Shown one piece after another: positions 18,637-25,339 of a DNA stretch of 64,000 nt (position 1 is the stretch's first letter; every line of letters begins with the position of its first letter). Origin of the DNA: Lacihabitans soyangensis. GTDB lineage: Bacteria; Bacteroidota; Bacteroidia; Cytophagales; Spirosomataceae. The notes below the pieces were generated by a model, which saw nothing but the letters and a program-made list of their open reading frames with translations, did not search any database and had not been told where the DNA came from. The stretch is taken from the NCBI RefSeq assembly GCF_024343775.1, contig NZ_RJUF01000004.1, forward strand, positions 62,001 to 126,000, in the 5' to 3' direction. A program made the translations under genes and the position numbers.

Positions 18637-19140
18637 CTACCTATTCTTACTCAAAAACGGCAACCAATTCTCCTCTAGGTTCCCTGAGCAATCCCGAACA
18701 AACATCAAAAAAGTAGGTTTGAAAGGTTTAATTTTCAGGTTCATTTTGGCCTCCTCTGGTGTGTAACTACCCTTTTCGGAATTACAACGCTTACAAGCAG
18801 TCACGAGATTTTCCCAATGGGTCTTACCACCACGCGACTTGGGCATTACGTGGTCGAGGGTCAAGTCGGTCTGTTTCCCACAATAAGCACAAGTATTGTT
18901 ATCTCTTTTGAAGATATTTTGCCGTGTCATGACAACATTGCGAAATGGCACTGAGACGTAAGAATTAAGACGAATAATGGATGGAAGAGGATAGTTTTTG
19001 TTGATAGTTCGAATTTTGTCTTTTGGATTTTCGGCAACTAATTCGGCCTTGTTGAGATAGACCAGTAGAAAAGCCTTTGGAACTGTACAGATGCTAATGG
19101 CTCTGTAGTCGGCATTTAGAATTAACACTTTCCGCCCCAT
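18637..19140 (-). CDS. HNH endonuclease family protein
   Basis: This protein of 167 residues starts MGRKVLILNADYRAISICTV; the ATG two codons upstream is less likely. It carries an HNH domain with zinc-binding pairs: CAYCGKQ, the catalytic DHVMPKSRGG (about residue 107) and CKRCNSEKG. The N-terminal 60 residues match a widely conserved Bacteroidota/Cyanobacteria HNH family whose role is unknown. It is not next to restriction, phage or intron features, so it looks like a resident housekeeping-type gene rather than a mobile one. HNH chemistry is likely; the substrate is not known. Confidence 0.88.
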   Translation of the reverse strand: MGRKVLILNADYRAISICTVPKAFLLVYLNKAELVAENPKDKIRTINKNYPLPSIIRLNSYVSVPFRNVVMTRQNIFKRDNNTCAYCGKQTDLTLDHVMPKSRGGKTHWENLVTACKRCNSEKGSYTPEEAKMNLKIKPFKPTFLMFVRDCSGNLEENWLPFLSKNR

Positions 19141-19286
19141 AAACAATTAGGTTTTTGAATAATAGACTAATTGTCAGGCAATTTAATGAATTCTTTCTGA
19201 AATATGAATACCTAAAATGAAATTAATAAGAAAATAATATTGAATGGTCAAATCTTTCAATACCAGACATTTAGGCAATTCACTAC

Positions 19287-19736
19287 CTACTCCTCCCTAC
19301 TTCTGTCTCTAGAAATATCCTTTTCTTTAATACTTTCACGTTTGTCGTACAGTTTTTTACCTTTTGCCAGGGCAATATCCAGTTTGGCGAGGCCGCCTTC
19401 ATTGATGTAGATACGGGTCGGTATAATGGTTAAGCCTTTGTCCGTGAGTTTACTAATAAGTTTCTTTATTTCCTTTCTATTAAGCAAAAGTTTACGCTCC
19501 CTCAGTGGTTCGTGATTATTATAGGTACCGTTGTCGTATTTCGAAATGTTGAGGTTTTTAACGAAAAGTTCGTTCTTTTGAAAAAAACAATAAGCATCGG
19601 CCATACTAACTTTTCCCTCTCTAATTGATTTTATCTCGGTACCCGTGAGTACCATTCCAGCCGAATATTCCTCGAGAAATGCAAACTCGAAGCGGGCTTT
19701 TTTGTTAGAGATATCCGTAGTTTTGACAAATTTCAT
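19287..19736 (-). CDS. smpB: SsrA-binding protein SmpB
   Basis: This 149-residue protein binds tmRNA and brings it to stalled ribosomes for trans-translation. The oligonucleotide-binding fold is evident: FEFAFLEEYSAGMVLTGTEI, KSIREGKVSMADAYCFF and the C-terminal ALAKGKKLYDKRESIKEKD tail that mimics the decoding-site mRNA. I chose the ATG giving MKFVKTTDISNKKARFEF; an upstream ATG would add twelve hydrophobic residues (MLLLCPIYFSSK) unlike the family and overlapping its predicted promoter. No tmRNA gene was found nearby. Directly upstream is an unassigned structured RNA with its own promoter and terminator. Confidence 0.95.
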   Translation of the reverse strand: MKFVKTTDISNKKARFEFAFLEEYSAGMVLTGTEIKSIREGKVSMADAYCFFQKNELFVKNLNISKYDNGTYNNHEPLRERKLLLNRKEIKKLISKLTDKGLTIIPTRIYINEGGLAKLDIALAKGKKLYDKRESIKEKDISRDRSREE

Positions 19737-19760
19737 TTTTGAAGAGAAATAAATGGGACA

Positions 19761-19789
19761 CAAAAGTAACAAAAAAATCCCTGCCTCAA
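19761..19789 (-). promoter_or_regulatory. Possible smpB promoter embedded in the upstream terminator
   Basis: On the minus strand TTG (19787-19789), an 18-bp spacer and TACTTTTG (19761-19768) fit the TAnnTTTG rule. The -33 element lies in the loop of the upstream terminator. Transcription would begin near 19754, 18 nt before smpB. The spacer is a little shorter than in the other promoters of this window. Confidence 0.5.
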
Positions 19790-19806
19790 TGATAGTGACA
19801 GGGATT
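19771..19806 (-). terminator. Intrinsic terminator of the smpB-upstream RNA
   Basis: AATCCCTG (19799-19806 on minus) and CAGGGATT (19776-19783) form a perfect 8-bp stem around a 15-nt loop, followed by a run of Ts on the minus strand. Confidence 0.8.
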
Positions 19807-19911
19807 CCGACTTACGTGCTTTCCTAATAATCCATGTGCTGGCCATAGGCCTTTACGAGGGATTAAGTCTTTAAGAGCTCTGCTCTAATATCTTTGTCTG
19901 TGTTAGATTCG
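19771..19911 (-). ncRNA. Unrecognised structured RNA or attenuator leader upstream of smpB
   Basis: A unit of about 140 nt runs from a consensus promoter (19918-19948) to an intrinsic terminator (19771-19806). Visible helices on the minus strand are AGAGC/GCTCT (19874-19886), GACTTA/TAAGTC (19864-19869 with 19809-19814), AATCC/GGATT (19860-19864 with 19829-19833) and GGCC/GGCC (19841-19851). AATCCCT at 19858-19864 repeats the terminator's 5' arm and could pair with its 3' arm (19776-19782) as an antiterminator. It is not tmRNA (no tag frame, no 3' CCA) and does not show SRP RNA signatures. It may be a 6S-like RNA, another sRNA or a cis-regulatory leader of smpB. Confidence 0.5.
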
Positions 19912-19917
19912 AGTTAG

Positions 19918-19948
19918 CAAATGTAAAAAGCGAAAAATAAAATTCCAA
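19918..19948 (-). promoter_or_regulatory. Promoter of the smpB-upstream RNA
   Basis: On the minus strand TTG (19946-19948), a 20-bp spacer and TACATTTG (19918-19925) match the Bacteroidota consensus exactly. No start codon with a convincing reading frame follows before the terminator, supporting an RNA product. Confidence 0.7.
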
Positions 19949-20371
19949 TCAAATCTCCGTTTTTTAACATTCTACAGTATTAAATGTGGCTTTTAGCTCC
20001 GTTTAATAACTTTCTGTTATGTTATTATCCTTTACCAATACTGTGCCAATATTTTTTAAGGAAGATAAAAAAAATAAAAATATTTTTTTCGAGCAAATTA
20101 ACCCATTGATTTTAAGATCTTTACAATAATATTGGGAAATTCTTGACAAAATTCAACCAAAGTGAACTTATATGATGCCAGAATATTGGCCCAAGAAAAA
20201 AGAAGAATGACAGGAAAAATTGATTAATATTGTCTTACCTTTTTGTCAAAAATAGCATGAAAGTGTCTATCATTAACGTTACCAATCATCTCTGAAACGA
20301 GGAGGATTAGGTTTAATGATCAAAATAAGGAGAATAGACTTGATGATGTCATTTTAAATTGAAAGAAATCA
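19949..20371. other. AT-rich intergenic region upstream of hflX
   Basis: No reading frame, RNA fold or repeat that I recognise. It probably holds the hflX promoter on the plus strand; I did not find an exact TAnnTTTG box with a proper -33 partner. The nearest is TACCTTTTTG at about 20235. Confidence 0.4.
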
Positions 20372-21664
20372 TTGGTCCTTAAAAATATACTTACAACAAT
20401 AGTAAAAACTCAGGAATTGCAGAATAAACCTCTTTTGTCTACCACCAAACCCCAAGAGACGGCCATCTTGGTGGGTTTGATTTCACAAAAACAAAATGCC
20501 GAAAAAACTAAAGAATATCTTGACGAACTGGCTTTTTTGGCAGAGACATCTGGCGTAAAAACCAAGAAGGTATTTGTACAAAGGCTCAACTTTGCCGATC
20601 AAAAGACTTTTGTGGGTAAGGGAAAACTAGAAGAAATACAAGCATGGATAACCATAAATCCAGTTGATACGATTATTTTCGATGATGAACTGAGTCCCTC
20701 GCAGGTAAGAAACCTTGAAAAGGCGTTTGAGAATATTAAAGTGCTGGATAGAAGCTTGCTTATTTTGAATATCTTCTCACAAAGGGCACAGTCAGACCAA
20801 GCCAAAAGACAGGTGGAATTGGCCCAGTACAAATATCTCCTACCCAGACTTACGCGTATGTGGTCGCACTTGAGCAAGCAAAAAGGAGGTATTGGTATGA
20901 GAGGTCCCGGAGAAAAGGAACTTGAAACCGATAAGCGGATTGTTCAAGATCGAATAGCATTGCTAAAAGAGAAATTGGAGAAAATAGATAAACAATCGGC
21001 CACGAGAAGAAAGGAAAGAAACCAGCTTGTGCGAGTCGCATTGGTTGGTTACACCAATGTCGGTAAGTCAACATTGATGCAAAAACTAGCCAAAACAGAG
21101 GTATTTGCCGAGAATAAGTTGTTTGCAACCATAGATTCGACAGTAAGAAAAATGGTTTTAGGCAACATCCCATTCCTGATAACCGACACTGTAGGGTTTA
21201 TTAGAAAACTTCCGACCACCCTTATTGAATCCTTTAAGTCAACCTTAGACGAGATAAGAGATGCAGATATCTTGCTCCATGTGGTGGACATATCGCATGA
21301 TTCTTTTGAGGAACAAATAGATGTGGTAAATGCAACACTTGCGGATATAAATGCCAAAGATAAGCCTACGGTAATTATTTTTAATAAACTGGACCAATAC
21401 AAACCGCTGTCCGTAGAAGGTTTGGACAGACATTTGGCAACTGAGGAGGATTTAAGAATAAACTTGGAAAGACTCAAAACCGGATATTTACAAAAAAATG
21501 CCGAAAATGTAGTTTTTATTTCAGCTACACAAAATGAAAATATTGCCGAATTACGAGATGTGATTTTCAAACTTGTAAGAGAAAAGCATTTTACGATTTA
21601 TCCCAACTGGGATGCCGCCAAAAACGTGTTCTACGAATGGCAAGATGAATCAGAAGTAAACTAA
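20372..21664 (+). CDS. hflX: GTPase HflX
   Basis: This protein of about 430 residues is a ribosome-associated GTPase that helps split or rescue stalled ribosomes. The N-terminal HflX domain includes FVGKGKLEEIQAW; a coiled-coil linker follows, then the G domain: GYTNVGKSTLMQKL (P-loop, about 225), DTVGFIRKLP (G3, about 273) and NKLD (G4, about 338). No in-frame ATG exists before residue 168 and a stop lies just upstream, so translation must begin at a non-ATG codon. I use TTG at 20372, but TTG codons at 20417 or 20435 remain possible. It lies 22 bp before the transporter gene. Confidence 0.93.
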   Translation: MVLKNILTTIVKTQELQNKPLLSTTKPQETAILVGLISQKQNAEKTKEYLDELAFLAETSGVKTKKVFVQRLNFADQKTFVGKGKLEEIQAWITINPVDTIIFDDELSPSQVRNLEKAFENIKVLDRSLLILNIFSQRAQSDQAKRQVELAQYKYLLPRLTRMWSHLSKQKGGIGMRGPGEKELETDKRIVQDRIALLKEKLEKIDKQSATRRKERNQLVRVALVGYTNVGKSTLMQKLAKTEVFAENKLFATIDSTVRKMVLGNIPFLITDTVGFIRKLPTTLIESFKSTLDEIRDADILLHVVDISHDSFEEQIDVVNATLADINAKDKPTVIIFNKLDQYKPLSVEGLDRHLATEEDLRINLERLKTGYLQKNAENVVFISATQNENIAELRDVIFKLVREKHFTIYPNWDAAKNVFYEWQDESEVN

Positions 21665-21686
21665 CAATAAACAAATAACCCTAAAA

Positions 21687-23117
21687 ATGGAGAACAAAAA
21701 CACCTCAACCAATTTACCCGCACTGTATACCCTGATGACCGTTTGGTTTTTCTGGAGTTTTGTAGCTGCCTCAAACGGAATATTGATTCCACTTTTTAAA
21801 GAAAAATTCGAATTACAACAATGGCAAGCCCAGTTGGTAGACTTTGCTTTTTATGCAGCCTATTTTGTGGGCTCAGTTTTGTATTTGATACTTTCAAGTA
21901 TTATGAAAACAGATATTTTGAATAAAATTGGTTATAAGAATGGAATCATTTACGGTTTGATTATATCTGCAGTAGGTTCACTTATATTTTATCCAGCTGC
22001 TGAGACTAAGTCTTACTTTTTGCTCTTAACTGCACTTTTTGTAGTAGGATTAGGTTTCTCACTGCAGCAAACTGCCACTCAGCCATTTATGATAGCCTTG
22101 GGACCTCCAGAAACAGGTGCTACCCGCATAAACTTGGGTGGAGCTGTAAATAACTTTGGTGGTACCATTGGACCATTGATTGTTTCTTATGCCATCTTTG
22201 GTTCTATCTCTCCTGAGGCAGCATTGAGTGCAACAATTGAATCTGTAAAAGTTCCTTATCTCCTACTCGGTGGTTTGTTTGTATTGGTGGCAGTATTTTT
22301 CTGGATCTCGAAACTTCCTCGAATCACGAACGATGAGCATGTAGAAGCTGGACTTGGAGCCTTAAAATACCCACAGTTAATATTGGGTATGAGTGCGATA
22401 TTTGTGTACGTAGGTGTAGAGGTAACAATCGGGAGTAATTTGCCGGAATATCTGAAAGAAACACAAGGCTTGGTTTCGTCACAAGTATCCAAATATGTAT
22501 CTCTTTTCTGGGGAAGTATGATGGTTGGCCGTTGGACAGCCTCTGTGGGTAACTTTGGGTTATCAGACAGCCTGAAGAAAATCCTTTGGGTAGTGGTACC
22601 ATTCATAGCTTTTGGTATTGTACTATATGTAAACTCTATCATGAGCGGAGATGTGAGCGATTTATATCCATATGCTTTCTGTGTAATAGTAATGATTGTT
22701 TCATTTTTCATGGCGAAAGAAAAACCAGTTCGGACTTTGCTGATTTATACAGGAGTTGGTGCCATTATGACCCTAATTGGTGTTTTTACCACTGGAAAAA
22801 TTGCCTTGTTTAGCTTAATTAGTGGTGGACTTTTCTGTTCTATTTTGTGGCCAAGTATATTTTCATTGGGCACCGCTGGCCTAGGAAAATACACCAATCA
22901 AGGCTCGGCATTTATGATTATGATGATTTTGGGTGGAGCGATTATCCCTGTTTTGCAGGGCGTTATTGCTGATACCGTAGGTATTCAAACCTCTTATTTA
23001 CTGGCCGTGGCTTGTTTTTCTTACCTATTCTGGTTTGGCATTAGGGTTCAGCAAGTTTTAAGAAAACAAAATATTGATTTTGACAAAGAAGTGGCCAATG
23101 TGAAAGGTGGGCATTGA
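21687..23117 (+). CDS. Sugar:proton symporter, FucP/GluP family (MFS)
   Basis: This 476-residue major facilitator protein has twelve predicted helices and belongs to the fucose-glucose/galactose-proton symporter group. Supporting segments are the first helix region LMTVWFFWSFVAASNGILIP, the helix-4/5 region LGFSLQQTATQPFMIALGPP and NLGGAVNNFGGTIGPLIVSY. Family members import fucose, glucose, galactose or related sugars; the substrate here is not certain. The gene follows hflX by 22 bp and ends at a strong terminator. It is separated from the arabinoxylan locus by about 5 kb of repeats and the accessory genes. Confidence 0.88.
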   Translation: MENKNTSTNLPALYTLMTVWFFWSFVAASNGILIPLFKEKFELQQWQAQLVDFAFYAAYFVGSVLYLILSSIMKTDILNKIGYKNGIIYGLIISAVGSLIFYPAAETKSYFLLLTALFVVGLGFSLQQTATQPFMIALGPPETGATRINLGGAVNNFGGTIGPLIVSYAIFGSISPEAALSATIESVKVPYLLLGGLFVLVAVFFWISKLPRITNDEHVEAGLGALKYPQLILGMSAIFVYVGVEVTIGSNLPEYLKETQGLVSSQVSKYVSLFWGSMMVGRWTASVGNFGLSDSLKKILWVVVPFIAFGIVLYVNSIMSGDVSDLYPYAFCVIVMIVSFFMAKEKPVRTLLIYTGVGAIMTLIGVFTTGKIALFSLISGGLFCSILWPSIFSLGTAGLGKYTNQGSAFMIMMILGGAIIPVLQGVIADTVGIQTSYLLAVACFSYLFWFGIRVQQVLRKQNIDFDKEVANVKGGH

Positions 23118-23140
23118 TTTGAAGGAAGTAGTTTAAATAA

Positions 23141-23179
23141 AAAGCAGCAGAGGTTTATATTTCTGCTGCTTTTTTTTTG
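23141..23179 (+). terminator. Intrinsic terminator after the sugar symporter
   Basis: AAAGCAGCAGA (23141-23151) pairs with TCTGCTGCTTT (23162-23172), a perfect 11-bp stem with a 10-nt loop followed by a T run to 23179. Confidence 0.92.
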
Positions 23180-23243
23180 TTTCGAAAATTTGGTTGGAAA
23201 ATTTTGGATTTGATTTAAATCTGATTTGACATACTTGTTTTCA

Positions 23244-23560
23244 GGTCCGACTGGCGTCTGACCACTTCATGCCAAAAGACGGTATACTCTCATACTTAAC
23301 TTTTAGGTCTGCCTTGCGTCTGAATACTTCATGCCAAAAGTCGGTTTAATCTATCAAACTTACTTTCAGGTCCGACTGTTGTCTGACCGCTCGCTAAAAA
23401 AAATGCCGAGAATACACAAATTGAATTCGTGAATTCGTGGCAGTCTGACAAGTTCATGTTGAAAGAGGGGTAGATATCTCACTTATTTTCAGGTCCGACT
23501 AGCGTCTGACCGCTTGCCTAAAGTAATTGCCACAAATATACAAATTGAATTCGCGGCAAA
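23244..23560. repeat. Cluster of composite hairpin/palindrome repeats
   Basis: Four copies of a 20-bp imperfect palindrome of the form GGTCCGACTNNCGTCTGACC lie at 23244-23263, 23306-23325 (degenerate), 23369-23388 and 23492-23511, all in the same orientation. The last two are each followed about 17 bp later by a second palindrome of the CCACRAAYACAC...GTGTATTCGTGG kind (about 23405-23441 and 23527-23553). The first two copies share instead the tail ACTTCATGCCAAAAG. No gene is present in this stretch. Confidence 0.75.
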
Positions 23561-23579
23561 TATTTAACGAAAGAATGAC

Positions 23580-24749
23580 TCAGTTTTTAGGTAAATTCTC
23601 CAGAAGAAACCTTTTCACATTTCCTCCCATTACTTTTTTGATATCTGCATTAGAAACTCCCAATTTAAGTAATTCCTCTACATAAAGCGGCAAACCTGTC
23701 ACATCGGTATGAATTTCTATGGCTCCATCAAAATCTGACCCCAAGGCAACATAATCGGCTCCTACTAAATCAATGCAATATTTGATTGCCTTGGCCGTAG
23801 AAGATGGTGTTTTATTCCCAGTGGCGGGTTCAAACATGGCTATACTAATTAATCCACCGGTTTTTGCTATTCCTTTTATGTGGTTATCGGAGATATTTCT
23901 TACAGACATGTGTGTGCCTTGCACACCTGTATGGGAGCTGACGATCGGTTTTGTTGTAATCTGTAAAATTTCATCCACCATTTTTGGCGAGCAATGGGCA
24001 ACATCCAAAATCATATTTTTATCTTGCATTTTCTTCATTACTTGCCTGCCAAAAGCCGTTAATCCGCCATGTTCCACACCATGAGCAGAACTGCCGAGCT
24101 CATTGTCAAAAAAATGTACCGGCGACATCATTCTTACCCCTGCCCTGTATAAAACATCGACATTCTCTAATTTGCCATCTAGAGCATGCATACCTTCTAT
24201 TCCAAGAAATCCGGCAGTAATTTTTCTGTTTGACTTTCTATCAGAAATATAACTTTCCAGACCATTCACAGAGGAAATTACCCTAAACTTCCCTTCAGAT
24301 TTATTCTCGAAATCATACAATGCCGCACATTGTGTTAAAGCTCTCTCGGTAAGATTAAACCAAGATGCAATTGGTCGCATTTGTAATATAAATGGAAGGG
24401 TAATTTGATCCGTTTCTCCAGTGTTTTTATCGAAATTCATATTTCTTGGAGCCTTGGTAACTATTGTAAAAGCCTGTAAGGCCATGTTGGCTTCCAACAT
24501 TCTAGGAATATCTACCGATCCGAAATCATTTTTTTGTAAAAGATCTCGCTCCCAAAGTAAAGCATCGCAATGCATATCTGCTACAAAATCTAAAGAATCA
24601 TATAGCATTTGAGCATCTTTGTCAACTTTGTAAGGTGGTTTTTCGGAAACAGTATTGAATTTTTTGTCTACTATTTTCGGCACAAATAGAAATGCGAAAA
24701 GCAAAACTACCAAGACGAGACCAAGAAGTATTTTAAAAATTTTTTTCAT
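23580..24749 (-). CDS. Membrane dipeptidase (peptidase M19)
   Basis: This 389-residue protein has an N-terminal membrane anchor or signal (about 1-24) and an amidohydrolase-fold M19 domain. Metal-site residues are visible: the HxD motif in FVADMHCDALLW (about residue 60), the bridging glutamate in GIEGMHAL, and histidines in DVAHCSPKM and PIVSSHTGVQG; a late GSDFDG holds the conserved aspartates. The family hydrolyses dipeptides with broad specificity, probably here in the periplasm. It is a monocistronic gene set between repeat clusters, and its upstream region is the left copy of a long direct repeat. Confidence 0.9.
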   Translation of the reverse strand: MKKIFKILLGLVLVVLLFAFLFVPKIVDKKFNTVSEKPPYKVDKDAQMLYDSLDFVADMHCDALLWERDLLQKNDFGSVDIPRMLEANMALQAFTIVTKAPRNMNFDKNTGETDQITLPFILQMRPIASWFNLTERALTQCAALYDFENKSEGKFRVISSVNGLESYISDRKSNRKITAGFLGIEGMHALDGKLENVDVLYRAGVRMMSPVHFFDNELGSSAHGVEHGGLTAFGRQVMKKMQDKNMILDVAHCSPKMVDEILQITTKPIVSSHTGVQGTHMSVRNISDNHIKGIAKTGGLISIAMFEPATGNKTPSSTAKAIKYCIDLVGADYVALGSDFDGAIEIHTDVTGLPLYVEELLKLGVSNADIKKVMGGNVKRFLLENLPKN

Positions 24750-24759
24750 GATTAGGTTG

Positions 24760-25048
24760 TTTTTGTAAAAATAGGGAGAAAATGCTCAATTTCTAACCAC
24801 ATAGGTCAGATAGCTATGCTATGCTTTGTCTTGAAATTCAAATATAGTCATAGAGAATTTCTTTTTTACTATAATTTCTCTGTGCCGATGTTGTATTTCC
24901 TTTTGTGAACTATGTGGTTAAAAAACCCAAAGAATGCTCAAATTTGTACTTATGAAGAGAACTGACTTTGCATTAGTAGGTCCGACTATCGTCTGAACAT
25001 AATGAGAAAAAAACCACAAACACACAAAAAAATTCGTGTATTCGTGGC
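24760..25048. repeat. Left copy of long direct repeat bracketing the LytTR cassette
   Basis: Positions 24826-25048 align without gaps to 28147-28369 with about nine mismatches in 223 bases; weaker similarity extends left to 24760. The copy includes a GGTCCGAC hairpin (24979-24998) and a CCAC/GTGG palindrome (25013-25048). It begins 11 bp upstream of the dipeptidase start codon, so it also contains that gene's likely promoter region. Confidence 0.9.
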
Positions 25049-25339
25049 AAAATATTAATTTGATTTTTCTAATAATTGCTAATATATATATTCAAATCTG
25101 GCTATAGTCTGACCACTTGCAAAATAAAAAACCACGAATTCATCAATTGGAATGGTTTAAACATGGTTAAGTAGTCTAATTATCAATTAAGGACAGGATG
25201 GTTTCGACCTGCAAAGTTGGATAATATCATGGAGCTTTAAGATAAATTTATTCTGACACCGTTGAATAAGAATTTTAAGAAATTGTATTCAATGGCAGGA
25301 AACTTGTTTTGAAATATTTCACAATGCATTTAGGGACAA
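25049..25339. repeat. Intergenic region with a degenerate composite repeat copy
   Basis: A further hairpin copy (AATCTGGCTATAGTCTGACC, 25095-25114) is followed by half of the second palindrome (CCACGAATTCATC near 25134). The remainder to the next start codon is AT-rich with no recognisable gene or consensus promoter. Confidence 0.55.

Noticed and set aside
18637-19140. HNH gene as part of a mobile intron or restriction system
   Set aside because: No reverse transcriptase, methylase or phage gene is nearby and the protein matches a conserved chromosomal HNH family.
19773-20371. tmRNA gene next to smpB
   Set aside because: The stretch has no 3' TTCGA/CCA end, no alanine-tRNA-like acceptor and no tag reading frame; the visible transcription unit is only about 140 nt.
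23244-23560. CRISPR array
   Set aside because: Repeats are palindromic, imperfect and unevenly spaced, with conserved rather than unique sequence between them, and no cas gene is present in the window.
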